Source: Yamagishiella unicocca
Taxonomy: Eukaryota; Chlorophyta; Chlorophyceae; Chlamydomonadales; Volvocaceae
Direction of reading: 5' to 3'
Assembly: GCA_003116995.1 (NCBI GenBank)
Contig: BDSL01000056.1
Location: 248,001-312,000, forward strand
DNA: 64,000 bases
Under the pieces are notes generated by a model. It searched no databases, was not told the DNA's origin, and saw only the letters and a program-made list of their open reading frames with translations. The position numbers and the translations under genes were made by a program. Positions 11,919-22,570 of this stretch are shown here, one piece after another; position 1 is the stretch's first letter; the number at the start of each line of letters is the position of its first letter.

Positions 11919-14900
11919 ATGCGATGGGAATGGGGGCAACCGTGTGCGGGAATGTTGGTGGCGCTGATGTTCACCGCGTCGTTCGGCGGCGTTTCCTGCT
12001 CAGCTGCAACGGCCAATCCCCAAGCAGAGGAGCTCAAGGCTGCAATCAACGCAAAGTACAAGCCCAGCTTAACCAGCTGGGATGAATCCATACTGAACGA
12101 TACGATGTCAAAGTGTGTGCCCCCACAGCCGCACTATACGCGATTACTGACCCCGATAAGCAAAGTAGAAGCAATAACGAATATAGCTGAAAATTGGGTG
12201 TCTGTTATTTGAACACTGCGGCGCGTCGTGCGGTGGCGTTGCGTGCGGCGCTGTAACGTGCCGCGCTGTGCCGCTCCGCACCCTAACCCCCCCGCCTCCC
12301 TAACCCCGCCTGCTCCCCCGCCAACATCTCGCCCCACCCCACCCTCACCTCAAACCCCTCAACCTGCCTACATCGACAGCCTCAAGCTTGAGCGCATCCT
12401 GTGGTCCAGCAAGCCCCGGCGCTTCGAATTCACCGTCTTCACGCAGCTTACCATCGACCGCCTCCCCACGCTCTTCAACATGTGTTCCTCCTTCTCCGGA
12501 CCCCTCAGCGCCGCTGTGTATGTGGCGCTGGTGCAGCATGCCGCCCTCCCCCGGCCGGGGCGGGGAAGAGAGGTCCGCATCTCAGCGGCAAACATCGTCG
12601 CATTGGCTGGGGCGATTCGCCACGTGGAGGGCTTCCATAGCAAGTGAGGACCGGGATGGAGTTTCAGGGACACGGGGAAGGAGCGGGCAGGCGCCGGTAC
12701 CTACCCTGCCGGCTGCCTGTCGCTACTTAGTCACGCACGTACCCAACGCTTCATCTCAACAAGCAATCAACCAGGTTCATCGCATGCCCTTCTGCCTGCT
12801 GAGGGTGTTGGCGACGCGCATCACCACTAAGAGGGGATCCGCCAAAGCATCAGGCGTCATAACCCAGCTTCCCCGGGCCCCTCCGTCCTCCGTTTCCTAT
12901 GTCGTGTGACCGGGTCTCACCACCACGTCCACCCCGTCCCGTTTCCCCCTCCCCAGGGTTGAGTCCACCCACGGCATCTGCCAGCTGGATCTCATGTTAT
13001 TTTACGAGCTGTTTAACTCTAAGCAGTCCCAGCTGCTGTACCCGGTCAACTACCTCCGGAACTACGCCCGGATGCAGGTGGGAAATGAGGGGAGCAGGGG
13101 GGGGATACTCGTGGTAGGAAACGGGAGGGGGGCGGCGGGGGAAGGAGGAGGAGAAGGGGGGGCGAGGAAGGGAGCGAGGGAGGGAGGGGGATTTGTGAGG
13201 AAAGCCCGTCGGAGGGGAAAGGAGGAAAAAGGAGGATGGCGAGAAGACCCATTTGCACGACATAGGAAATGGATGGTAGAAACTAGCCGGCGAATCGCTT
13301 TCGGACACGCGTTCCAGTGTGCATTCCGGAGAACTTAGGTTGGCTGTCTGGGAAACCTGTGAATGCGGCCCGGCGACGACGTGCTGGTGGACAAGGAGCA
13401 AACTGAATAGGGTAGCATTTGGGGCGCATTTTCGAGAACTTGATGGTGGGCTGGACAGGGGGGTTGCAGAACCCCCGTGTACGAAAGAAAAACCGTTTGG
13501 AGGTGCATGCTGGAGGACTTTGGTTGAGGGAACTAAACGTCGGACGTCGTATGTCGACCTTCGGCGGCAGTGTCTATTGCGGCTGCGTCTCCCAGACTAA
13601 CGGAAACGAGGACCCCACGTGGCGTACGGAAGTGGTTTGCGAAGCCGTTTTGTTTTGGGGGCGCAAGCGGGAGAACGTCGTGAGGTGGCTGGCGATGGGA
13701 TAGCAAAACGCGGTGTTGTCCCGACCCGCCCGAACACCGACCGGGAGCTTGCGGACGAGGTGGCTGGAGAAGCAGGAAATTGCCGGACCGGGCAGCCAGC
13801 GTCCGCGGGAGGTGGTCGAAGCCGCGCCGCGCCGCCTTGGGCGGGGGGCCTGAGACCGCGAGAGCCCAGACGCATGACCCTATGCCCGCAGACTAGCTAG
13901 CAATCGACAGGCGAAAACGCAAGCAAAACATCTTGCGTTGAACTAACCAGCTGTTGGACTCACCTGGCCGGCCAGCGCCCAGAGCGTGTGGCGATGGCGC
14001 TCGGCGCGAAGCATGCGGGCAAGGGGCGCCGTCGGGGGCGACAGCGACGGCAGTCGGAGGCGGAATGGGTGGGCAGGAGCCAAAGCAACGAAGAAACCCC
14101 GGCGGCGCGGCGAAAGAAGAGGAGGGGTGGAGAGCATATTTATGTACGCGCACGAGTGTACGGCGCAACGCCGTACGGCGGTGTACGGCGGTTAAGGAAG
14201 TTGCAGAAGGGGAAGGAGGGGACGGGGAGGTGTGGGGCGAGGTAGGCGTGCAGGCTAGCAGGAAGGTGTGGGCAGACGGAGGGGGCGGGGAGGGCAGTGC
14301 GCGGTCCGTGCTGGACGGGGGGTTACAATAATACGGGGGGGGGGGGGGTTGAGACGCGTCGAAGTCTGGCTTCTTCTCAGCCCGCATACAGGTCTTTACT
14401 GGGAAGACGAGATACTTTACCCAGCGTGACCAGCAAGCTGCCACTTCCAAGGCATGGCTCGAACCGCGCTGATACGGTTACGGCGGCGACACCAACAACT
14501 GCACCCGCAGGTCCACAGCCGGGAAACAAGCGAATTCCCATATCCCAAAAGGGGGGTGGAGGAGGGAGATAGGGAGGGAGGGGGAAGGGCGAGGAATGGG
14601 GTGGGAGAGGGGAAAGCGGGGGAGAAGGGGGACAAGGAGGGCTGAGCGTGGCGGTGCATGCGGGGGTGGTGAAGGTGGAAGTAGTAGTCGAGCAGGGCGG
14701 AGGGTTGAGAGGAAACCCGTAGGTCGGCACTGGGCGGGTGGGCAGGGTTTGAGAGGAAACCCGTAGGTCGGCACTTCAGAGATAAGGAGAAATTGGGGGA
14801 GCGGGACGGCGGGAAGGGGGCGAGCAAAGAGAGAGGAAAGGGAGGGGGACGGGACGGAGGGAAGGAGAAGGACCTCCGCACCGTTACTTGCTTGCCGGCG

Positions 14901-17061
14901 TGGGTCTGGATCTGACACTAAACACAAACACACCCCGACATCTGGTACTAAACACAACACCTCCGCCCGCCTCCACCGCATGCACCAGCACGGGCTTGAG
15001 GGGCCGGACCCATCGCTTGACTGACCGCACGACTGCCCCGCATCGCCCGGACGTGACACACCGTACGGCAACACCACGCTGCCCAGCCTGCCCCCACCCG
15101 TTCCCCACCCCGCCAGGATTCCCCGGAATGTACACTCAACAGTCGTTCCACACCAAGCATATCCTAGCTTCCACCCCGATCGTATCCTAGCTTATCCGAA
15201 GCTTTGTCTCATCTGACCAGCACGCGTCTTTCCGCTCCCCCGCCCCCCCTACCAGGTCCGCACCCGGCTCATGGCCATGATCGATGTGGACATGTACATA
15301 AGCAGGTCGTTATCCGTCGAGATGGCCAAGAGAGAAAAGTAGGGCGGGAGGGGATGGAGGGCTGCAAAAGAAAACCCGTTTACGAAAGAGAAAAGGGGAG
15401 GGAGGGAGGGGGGAAGGGGGCTGGAGGGACGTAGGGCAGAGTTTGGGGCCGAAAAGGGGACTGCAGCGGAGGAGATTGGGGCGACTTGGGCGGCTGGCCA
15501 GCCAAGAGGAAGTTTGCAACCTATGTAATCCCCATTCCCTGGCGCGCCCGAGTGGCTGACCTTGCCTGCTCCCTGCCTCCTGCCGTCCTTCCGTCCTTCG
15601 TTTCCCCCTTTCTCCCTGGCCCCGCCTCCGGGTAATCTCTCTGCTCTTTTATCTTGCTGCAGCATTCAGCGCTACGAGGAGCACTGCGCGGAGCGGCGGG
15701 CAACTGTGTTGCCCGCGTTCGAGCCCACCAAGATAGGCACTCCCGGGAGAGCGATGGCGACAAAACTATGCGGAGGTGGGTGAAGGAGGGGAGGGGAGGG
15801 GAGAGGAGGGGAGGGGAGGGGAGGGGAGGGGAGGGGAGGGGAGGGGAGGGGAGGGGAGGGGAGGGGAGGGGAGGGGAGGGGAGGGGAGGGGAGGGGAGGG
15901 GAGGGGAGGGGAGGGGAGGGGAGGGGAGGGGAGGGGAGGGGAGGGGGTGCATTTGTAAGGAGGCCCCGTGCCCTGCCTTGCGATGTGGATGATGGGCCCA
16001 GACGCGAAAGCCAGCCGGAAGGTGACATGCCTTCACTTGCGTGCCTTTGATTACAGGATGGCGGTGGGGTTAACCCGCATCACCCGGCTTTACCCCACTG
16101 CCAACCTGTAACCTTGCTTCTCCAACCAGCACCGCCGCCTGGGGCCCTTGTCTGATGCCCCAGCCCCCGGCAGCGATACGTCCCACCCAATACATCCTTC
16201 TCCGGCCCCGGGCTGCGGTCGTCCCTCCCCCTCGGGGCCCCCTCGCAGTGTCTAAGGCTGAGCTCCAAGAGATGCACGGTCAAAGCAACCAGGTCATCCA
16301 GTTTAAGCTGCGGACCTTTCCCCGGGGGCACACGCCAACGAATTACACCCGCTGGTTTGAGGAGACGGAGCCGTACGAGGTAAGGGGGCTAGCTGCACCT
16401 GGTTTGTGAGGGCTGGGCTGGTTTGGGCAGTGCTAGGAATTAGGTTGGTGATGCCGCAGCGGTCAGAAGCAACGCCATACCTGCAACAGCAGCACCACCG
16501 CTCAACTCCGCCATAATTCTGACAAGCTCGGCTACGACACCCCTCCACAGTACCATTTCGCGGCCCCAACCCCCGTCGAGCAAACGGTTTTTTCGCAACT
16601 CCCCCAAACCCCCACTTGTGTGCGCGCGGCAGGTGTCGTACAAACGCAGCTACGAGCCGTGGTTCATCACCTGCAACGAGATCATGCCCTGGTACGACGT
16701 CGAGTTCCGCGGGTACGGCATGAATAAGATCGTGCTGGTCGCCGCGCTGCCGTACTACAATTACACGTTCTGGATCCACCCGAGCGCGTGGATCGTGCAC
16801 AACCCCCACGACGACACGGATGTCCGTAGGATGGTCTCGAAGGAGGCCGCTGACGTCACCAGGAACAACGCCAAGCTGCCGGCCAACGCGCTTTACAACA
16901 AGGTGACGGGGCTGTTCGGCAAGGCCAAACACGGCATGATGCGCGGCACGTACGAGCCCGTGGTGGACCCGCGGATGATCGCGGTGTACGGCAAGGTGAC
17001 GTGGCTGCAACCGCCGCCGAAAATGAACGGGACGGCCGTGCCAGAGTCGATGTTCGTGTGA
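11919..17061 (+). CDS. GT49 family (LARGE/B4GAT1-like) glycosyltransferase, tandem copy 2
   Basis: This is the paralogue of the gene at 203-4450. The exons join in phase: 11919-12112, 12380-12643, 12957-13077, 15256-15338, 15663-15775, 16174-16379 and 16633-17061, giving 469 residues. Six exons have exactly the same length as in copy 1. Exon 2 is 12 nt shorter, so the frame is kept. The same motifs are present: hydrophobic N-terminus (CAGMLVALMF), FTVFTQLTIDRL, YPVNYLRN, the IDVDMY DxD motif at about 203-205, VLPAFE, and YDVEFRGYGMNK. Both copies therefore look intact and probably functional. Introns differ much more than exons: intron 3 carries an insertion of about 0.85 kb and intron 5 a long GGGGA array. 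Retrogene origin is excluded because the introns are shared; the copies arose by DNA-level tandem duplication. The role is inferred only from the family (type II Golgi/ER glycosyltransferase). Confidence 0.85.
13470..14325. mobile_element. About 0.85-kb insertion in intron 3 of GT49 copy 2
   Basis: Sequence on both sides aligns with intron 3 of copy 1 (TAGCATTTGG on the left; GGTTGAGACGC and TACTTTACCCAGCGTGACC on the right). The intervening block has no counterpart there. Its left part (13485-13570) belongs to dispersed family B. No open frame or terminal inverted repeat was recognised, so the element type is unknown. Confidence 0.45.
15786..15946. repeat. GGGGA pentanucleotide array in GT49 copy 2 intron 5
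   Basis: About 30 uninterrupted GGGGA units follow the exon 5 donor (GTGGGT, 15776). The matching intron of copy 1 (3059 onward) has only a few degenerate units, so the array expanded after duplication. The G-rich coding strand could form G-quadruplexes. Confidence 0.9.
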
Positions 17062-17337
17062 GTGGCTGATTGAATGGTTGGCCGCCAACCGCCCAGGCCG
17101 CCGCACCGCCGCTGCCATTCGCTGCCCGCCGTGCATGCGTACGAATGTACGGTTCCTTGTCGTACTACGACGTGTGTGAACGTGCGCGGTTCAGCCAACC
17201 ATGCAAGCGCATGGAGGCGAGTGTCGGTTGGCAGTTGTCGGCCTGTAAGAGGGCTGGTTGTCATGCGCTACGTCGCGCGACCATGTACAACAGCGGCGCT
17301 TCGGTCGCAGCGCCTGGACCTCCAGCGGGGCCCTTCC

Positions 17338-17438
17338 GGGGCTTATGGCGACCCAAATGGGGCTTATGGCGACCCAAATGGGGCTTATGGCGACTCAACA
17401 TGGGGCTTATGGCGACTCAACACGGGGCTTATGGCGAC
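17338..17438. repeat. 21-bp tandem repeat, 5 units
   Basis: Units of GGGGCTTATGGCGACCCAAAT, later GGGGCTTATGGCGACTCAACA, follow directly after GT49 copy 2. Copy 1 has no such array. Confidence 0.85.
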
Positions 17439-19527
17439 AGGCTGGACAAGCCTCAAACTTACGAATCATTCAGTAATTAGTACCTGTTACGATGAGGCCC
17501 AGACCCGAAGGTAGAGCCATTGGGCACATTTATGTGGTGATGTGAACCGCTGAGCGGAAGCGAGCGGTGGAACGCGATATTCATGTGCAAGGTGCTTCCC
17601 AAGCGGAGAATGGTGGGTGTAGCGCGGTAGGCCGCCCTAACAGACAGACAGGCACTCGGGAGCTTTGTTTTGACGGGCTGTCGTACGTGATTGTACGGCC
17701 GCCTGAGCTGTTGCAGTAATATGCGGGAGTAGAGTTAAGACGGAGCAGGATAGGACGAGCGATCCGGATCGTGGTGTGTTAAGTAAAAAATGGGTGGTGG
17801 GCGGCTAGGAGGGCGGCACGGCGTCCTTCGGCGAGGGGGGAGCGGGCGGTGCGCGAGTGTGGGGTGCGGAAGGGGTGAGCGGGTGGACCCCCAGGGCAGG
17901 CAGCCGGCGCTGTTCGGCGTAATCTCAGAGCGGTAACGCAATCAGAACGGCGAGGGAAGGCGGTGGGGGTGGGGCTTCATTGAGATGTTGGGGGTGGGGT
18001 TTGTCGCAGCTGTGCAATGCACCTCTTCCTTTCCTCGAACCGCGTGGAATGTGCGTGTTTGTTCGTCGTTGAGTGCGACGCGACTCTTTTTTGTTGCTAC
18101 CCGTACACTCACGTTTTTTTCCATTGAACCCGTTCAAATACAGCCGGGCGGTGGGCAGCTCGTACACCTACGTACGACAGCGGCGCGCCGGGCCGGGGCC
18201 GTACATTACTACATTTCCTTGGAAAGTGATTCAGCTGAATAATAGTAAATGTCAAGCGATAGAGGCGTCGACCGAGCGTGCTGCCGTGCATCAGGGGGCC
18301 GCTGAGGCTTGTCTTGCGTCGTCGAAGAATATGTGTGGGTTCGCTCAGGCTTGCGAACACTGTAACATCCCACCATCATGTATGGGAGGGATTGCCTCTT
18401 TGATAGTTGTTGTTGTAAGTGTAAGGCTCGGGTCCATGGCTGAATGTGCCCAGCTTGGTCCCCTCACACGGAGGATCAGCCGCTGCCGCAGCCTGGCCGC
18501 AGCATCCCAAGTGAGTCACGTGCACCGGGGCTGCGGCAACCGGGGGTTCCCCTCATCGGCGCCGGCAGCAGGCGACCAGACACGCGTAATCGCTCGCAGG
18601 TTTGCGAATCACCGCGACCTACCGCAACCGCCTTTCTAATCGGGGCTCGGTGGCTGGGTGGCGTGAGCTTAATTCCTTTCAGTGGTGCGGAAGCGCGGAT
18701 CACGCGGATGACTGACGGCAGATCCCATGACCGCTCGCCCATAAGAAAGGTCAGCCGTCTCTGGGACACCCATACGTGGGACAGTTCGAAGTGCGAAACA
18801 GAGTGCGGCGGCCTGCCGATCGTAGGTTCCGCTTTCTCGTCTCGTCAAGCCCCTTGGCGGGACCCGACTGGCTACCCGCAACGGCTCTCTCGGGTCTCGG
18901 CCAGAACCGCGCACTGGAGCGGCATCTGTCCGGTACGCGCATTACAAATGGGACACTGGCACGAAAACCTTGGCAAATTATGTCCAACATGCGCCAACAT
19001 GCCCAACAAAACAAAACCTAAACCGGGAGAGACCAAGAACATCACGGCATCGAATATCAACGACCGGCGACAAAGGGCCCGATGGCCCTACCTTTCCTGG
19101 TCTCGAGCCCACTGTCACGATTACTACCGCCTACAACTGTTGGCACGGTGCGCTTGTAGGAGATAACCAATTGCGGCGTGCGGACCGCAACCCTGGCCCT
19201 CGGTCGGTTAAGAGTGCACAGTGAGTGAACCGACCCACTACCGAGAAAGTTGCCTTAACCTGGTGTGCTTCAATAATCTTCGTTTCAGTTCGAGGCAACT
19301 CAACGCGTGACTCGCCGTCTGGTTGCGGCGAGTGCCCTGCTGGTGCGGTGCCGCCTGGGGGGCTCTCCCCACAGCAGCAGCATCGCTGGAAATGCCCGGT
19401 GGCTCAAGCCGTCGTTGGCCAGCTGGCTGGGCGGGGTGAGCGTTGGTGTGTCCCGAGGTCCAGTAATGTGGTCCAGTAAGTTTCCAGTGGGTCCCTGTAA
19501 CCATGGCAAGACACCGTATCATTTTGG

Positions 19528-19592
19528 TTGTTGTAACGGTTACAGTGGGTTCCAGACCAAAAGGGAGAACCATCGGGCACATCGCCTGACAC
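19528..19592 (-). repeat. Dispersed repeat family A, reverse orientation
   Basis: GTAACGGTTACAGTGGGTTC, then CAGACC, then AACCATCGGGCACATCGCC and TGACACTG: the reverse complement of the family A block. Confidence 0.6.
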
Positions 19593-19909
19593 TGGTTGGC
19601 GCTGGCCCCTTTGGCGGCGCAGCCATGTGTTTGGGGCGTCCCGATGAAGGCTGGGCGTCGGTATACGGCGGCTGCTTTGAAAACGTCGGAGAGCGTTTAC
19701 TGCAACGTCGTTATGCGGGACCGTGCGGTCCGATGGAAGGGGGGTGGAGGTTTGGTCCCGTCTGCGGGGCTTCGCGGCGCTTGGGGTCCCGGACTAGGGT
19801 TGGGCGGGGTTGGTTTCACCCCCCCTTGCTGCGGGTTCCCCAACCAGTGTACGTTGACCCGGCACCCGGTGCTGAGGGATCCGATTAGGCCCCGGCTGCC
19901 CGACGTTGT

Positions 19910-20105
19910 TGCGGGAGCTGCTGTTGCGGGAGCTGCTGTTGCGGGAGCTGCTGTTGCGGGAGCTGCTGTTGCGGGAGCTGCTGCCGCGGGCGCTGCGGGA
20001 GCTGCTGCGGGAGCTGCTGCCGCGGGCGCTGCGGGAGCTGCTGCGGGAGCTGCTGCTGCGGGAGCTGCTGCGGGAGCTGCTGCTGCTGGAGCTGCTGCGG
20101 GAGCT
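19910..20105. repeat. GC-rich 12-15-bp minisatellite (GCTGCTGTTGCGGGA type)
   Basis: Units begin as GCTGCTGTTGCGGGA and pass into GCTGCTGCGGGA and GCCGCGGGCGCTGCGGGA variants. The homologous spot in the first unit (about 8655-8690) has only a trace, so this is a copy-specific expansion. All three frames stay open across it. Confidence 0.85.
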
Positions 20106-20199
20106 CCCGTTCTCTCCTCGTCCTTTCGGGCCGGGTGCTGTCAAGCTCAGAGTGGGGATCTACTTGGGTCTCAGATGAGGGTCTCCTGCTCGCCTTTAG

Positions 20200-20262
20200 T
20201 AGTAACCGTTACAGTGGGTCCCAGACCATGTGGTAGAGCCATCGGGCGCATCGCCTTGCTCG
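20200..20262 (-). repeat. Dispersed repeat family A, reverse orientation
   Basis: GTAACCGTTACAGTGGGTCC followed by CAGACC and TAGAGCCATCGGGCGCATCG. It faces the forward copy at 20438, leaving about 175 bp between the two. Confidence 0.6.
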
Positions 20263-20411
20263 TCTTGTTCATGCGCTCTGCTTGGGCTGCAGTTGGTGTA
20301 CTGTTGATAGGGGGCCCACTTTTACTACGTACCCCCGGGTGTTCATGCCACTGTTTGTTCTCTGGGCCCTTGTTTGGGGTCTCTGGTGGTTTGCCGCATC
20401 TCGGTCGAACG

Positions 20412-20505
20412 GTTTTCTCGTTCTTCCTGCGTTTCTTTCAGTGTTGGCTGATGCATTCGATGGCTCTACCTTACGGCCTTGGGCCAAAGGTAATAGTTAC
20501 GACTA
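20412..20505 (+). repeat. Dispersed repeat family A copy
   Basis: TTTCTTTCAGTGTTGGCTGA followed by TTCGATGGCTCTACCTTACGG. It is diverged but shares the T/C-rich lead-in and the GGTAATAGTTAC end. Confidence 0.5.
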
Positions 20506-22570
20506 CGCGACGGCTTAATACCCTCCTTGCTGCTGACCGCCCCGTGGGTCGCAAGCCCCAGGGACGAAGCAGCAGCCGATGAGGCCGCCCGATTGCTTCG
20601 AAGCATTGAGAACTTGGTGATAAATGGCGTGCTTGAAGTAAGCTGAGCACGTCAGGAGTCGAACTCTCACGTTCGCTGTTTGCGACTGCCAACCGGCGGG
20701 CACAATGCGGGTTAGCTGCGGAAACCACGCCGACGGGTAGGGCCCTAGGGCCGCTACTAGGTCCCTTGCGGGAGAGAATACAGGCGTGACCTCCGGAAGC
20801 TGCCTAACCGATGCGATTGCGCGTTCATATATCCTTCTTGGCACAGTCCGGTGCGCACCTTCTTACCTAATTGATTTGGCAATCGTCTTGTAACCTGGAG
20901 TCGCTCGGCTCCGGGCCCACCTGCTACTTCCCGTTCCTTTGCGCACTTCATTTTCGTTGCGGGGGCAGGAACGTTGCGGGATCGGGCTGGTTTCGGGTTG
21001 AGCAGGTTGAGTCGACCGGTAAGCCGACGGTCTGCCTCGGCTGGGCCAATAACGACTGCCAGGAACCTCGTTCGAAAGCCCCGCGCCTGCATCCTGCACG
21101 ATTCCAGGTGATTATCTGCTCTTTTGTCTCTCTTTTTCTTTCCCTCTGGCCACGGCGCGTTGTATCGGGAGTCGCTATCCAACTAACGACCAAAACCGTC
21201 CGCTGCCCGTTCGCCGCTCGGCAATACAATTATGCTGGCCGCCTCCTACACATCCCCCCCAAATGCAGCGTCCATTAGGTTAGGCATGTTGCAACCGTTA
21301 GAATCTATGGTTTTTAAAATCAGGGGCTGGAAGCCGACATGCTGGAATCTTGCTTGCCTCGGCTCGGTCGCGCGGATGCTACAACAAGACGTCGCGCGCA
21401 ACACCGTAGGCAGCAAATGTAAACGACGGAAACTAAATTGACTTTGTGAGTCCCCTTGACTTCACAGTGGCGTCGGTTGTCCAAACGGCCGCCCGTCTCC
21501 CCCCGTGAGCAACCGGAAGTCCCTCCGCGCCAGCGATGAGGCTCGCCGCAACACCGCGACGCCGCGTATGAATCGCGCTGCTCACAGCTCAAATAAGGAG
21601 CTCAAATCCAGAGGTGAGAGGCGCCCGCATCGCGCTCGCTGGTGGGCTGTGAGAACAATCTGCCAAACGACTGCGAGCTGAACCTCCTCCTCGCGAACTC
21701 GCACCAGCACGAAACCGCTCCGCTCTCCTTGCGAGGGACAGTGGCTCACACCCCCCTGTGCTGAGTTGCGTTGCCTCGTCGCGCGTCAGTCGCCCGGTGT
21801 GGTCCTCACCTGGCTGTTGCGCCCCGCTAACTAGGGTTGTCGTCGTTGACGACCCCACCGAGCGTTGCCGCATCCGCAACGAAGCTCCGGGTCCTGCGAG
21901 GCCCCCCGTTGCGTCCATCACCCACCACTGACGAGAGCCTCATCCAGCTTGAATAACTACCGTGACTGCGAGCCGGCTGCGCGCGCCACGCAACACCGCG
22001 GCCGCGGCAGCGACCTGCCTCCGCACCCCATTATCCACGAATCCACCACAGCTGCTGCTGCGTCACAGTCACAACCACAACAGCTGCTGCTGCGTGAGTC
22101 AAACCTGAACCCTTCCCCGCCGTCCAAGACTTAGCGCGTCACACCAATAGCGCTAGGTCTCGGACGGCGAGGAAGGAGGCGGTTTGGCTTAACAGTTCCG
22201 TCCTCGCGCGGGCCCATGCAACGCAACAGCGCCCTCCACTTCACCGCTAACCGATGCATTACACGTCGCTTCCTGGTATTACTACTTCCCACCCACCCAC
22301 CCAGCCACCCGATCGGCCCCGCTTCCTCGCCCGCCTTGCACCACCGGCAATTCCTCACACAACTACAACAGCGCACGTCTTACCTCTCACCCCCGGCCCC
22401 CCCCCCGGCCCCCGCCCGTGCGCACTGGTGGTGGTGTTGCTGTTGCCGTTCCACAGACCCAACTGCAGACGTGAGCTCCAACACCTGCAGCCCCAGCCCC
22501 AGCCCCCAGGTCCCAACGGATTTTGCTACTCGTACACGGATTTTCCTCACAGCCCCCGGGTCCAGGGCCC

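Larger units (their letters stand above)
17062..22570. other. Spacer between GT49 copy 2 and the AP2 gene; no supported gene
   Basis: 17062-20500 is the second copy of the duplicated spacer, with extra minisatellites at 17338-17438 and 19910-20105 and family A copies in both orientations. 20500-22570 has no recognisable gene. 22048-22098 repeats CAGCTGCTGCTGCGT twice, and the last few hundred bases are C-rich and may be 5' UTR or promoter of the AP2 gene. Frames such as the 328-codon one starting at 19596 are built mostly from the GC-rich tandem repeat. Confidence 0.55.

Noticed and set aside
19596..20582. 328-codon frame rich in Ala and Gly
   Set aside because: Most of it is the copy-specific minisatellite and the first duplicated unit lacks an equivalent frame; kept only as a low-interest observation.
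20650..20705. tRNA-like segment (GGAGTCGAACTCTC)
   Set aside because: The T-arm resemblance is not supported by a pairing T-stem or acceptor stem; the same holds for the CGAACGACG motif near 57330.
22523..22570. Earlier start (TTG) for the AP2 protein
   Set aside because: Not an ATG; the first in-frame ATG at 22571 is used.
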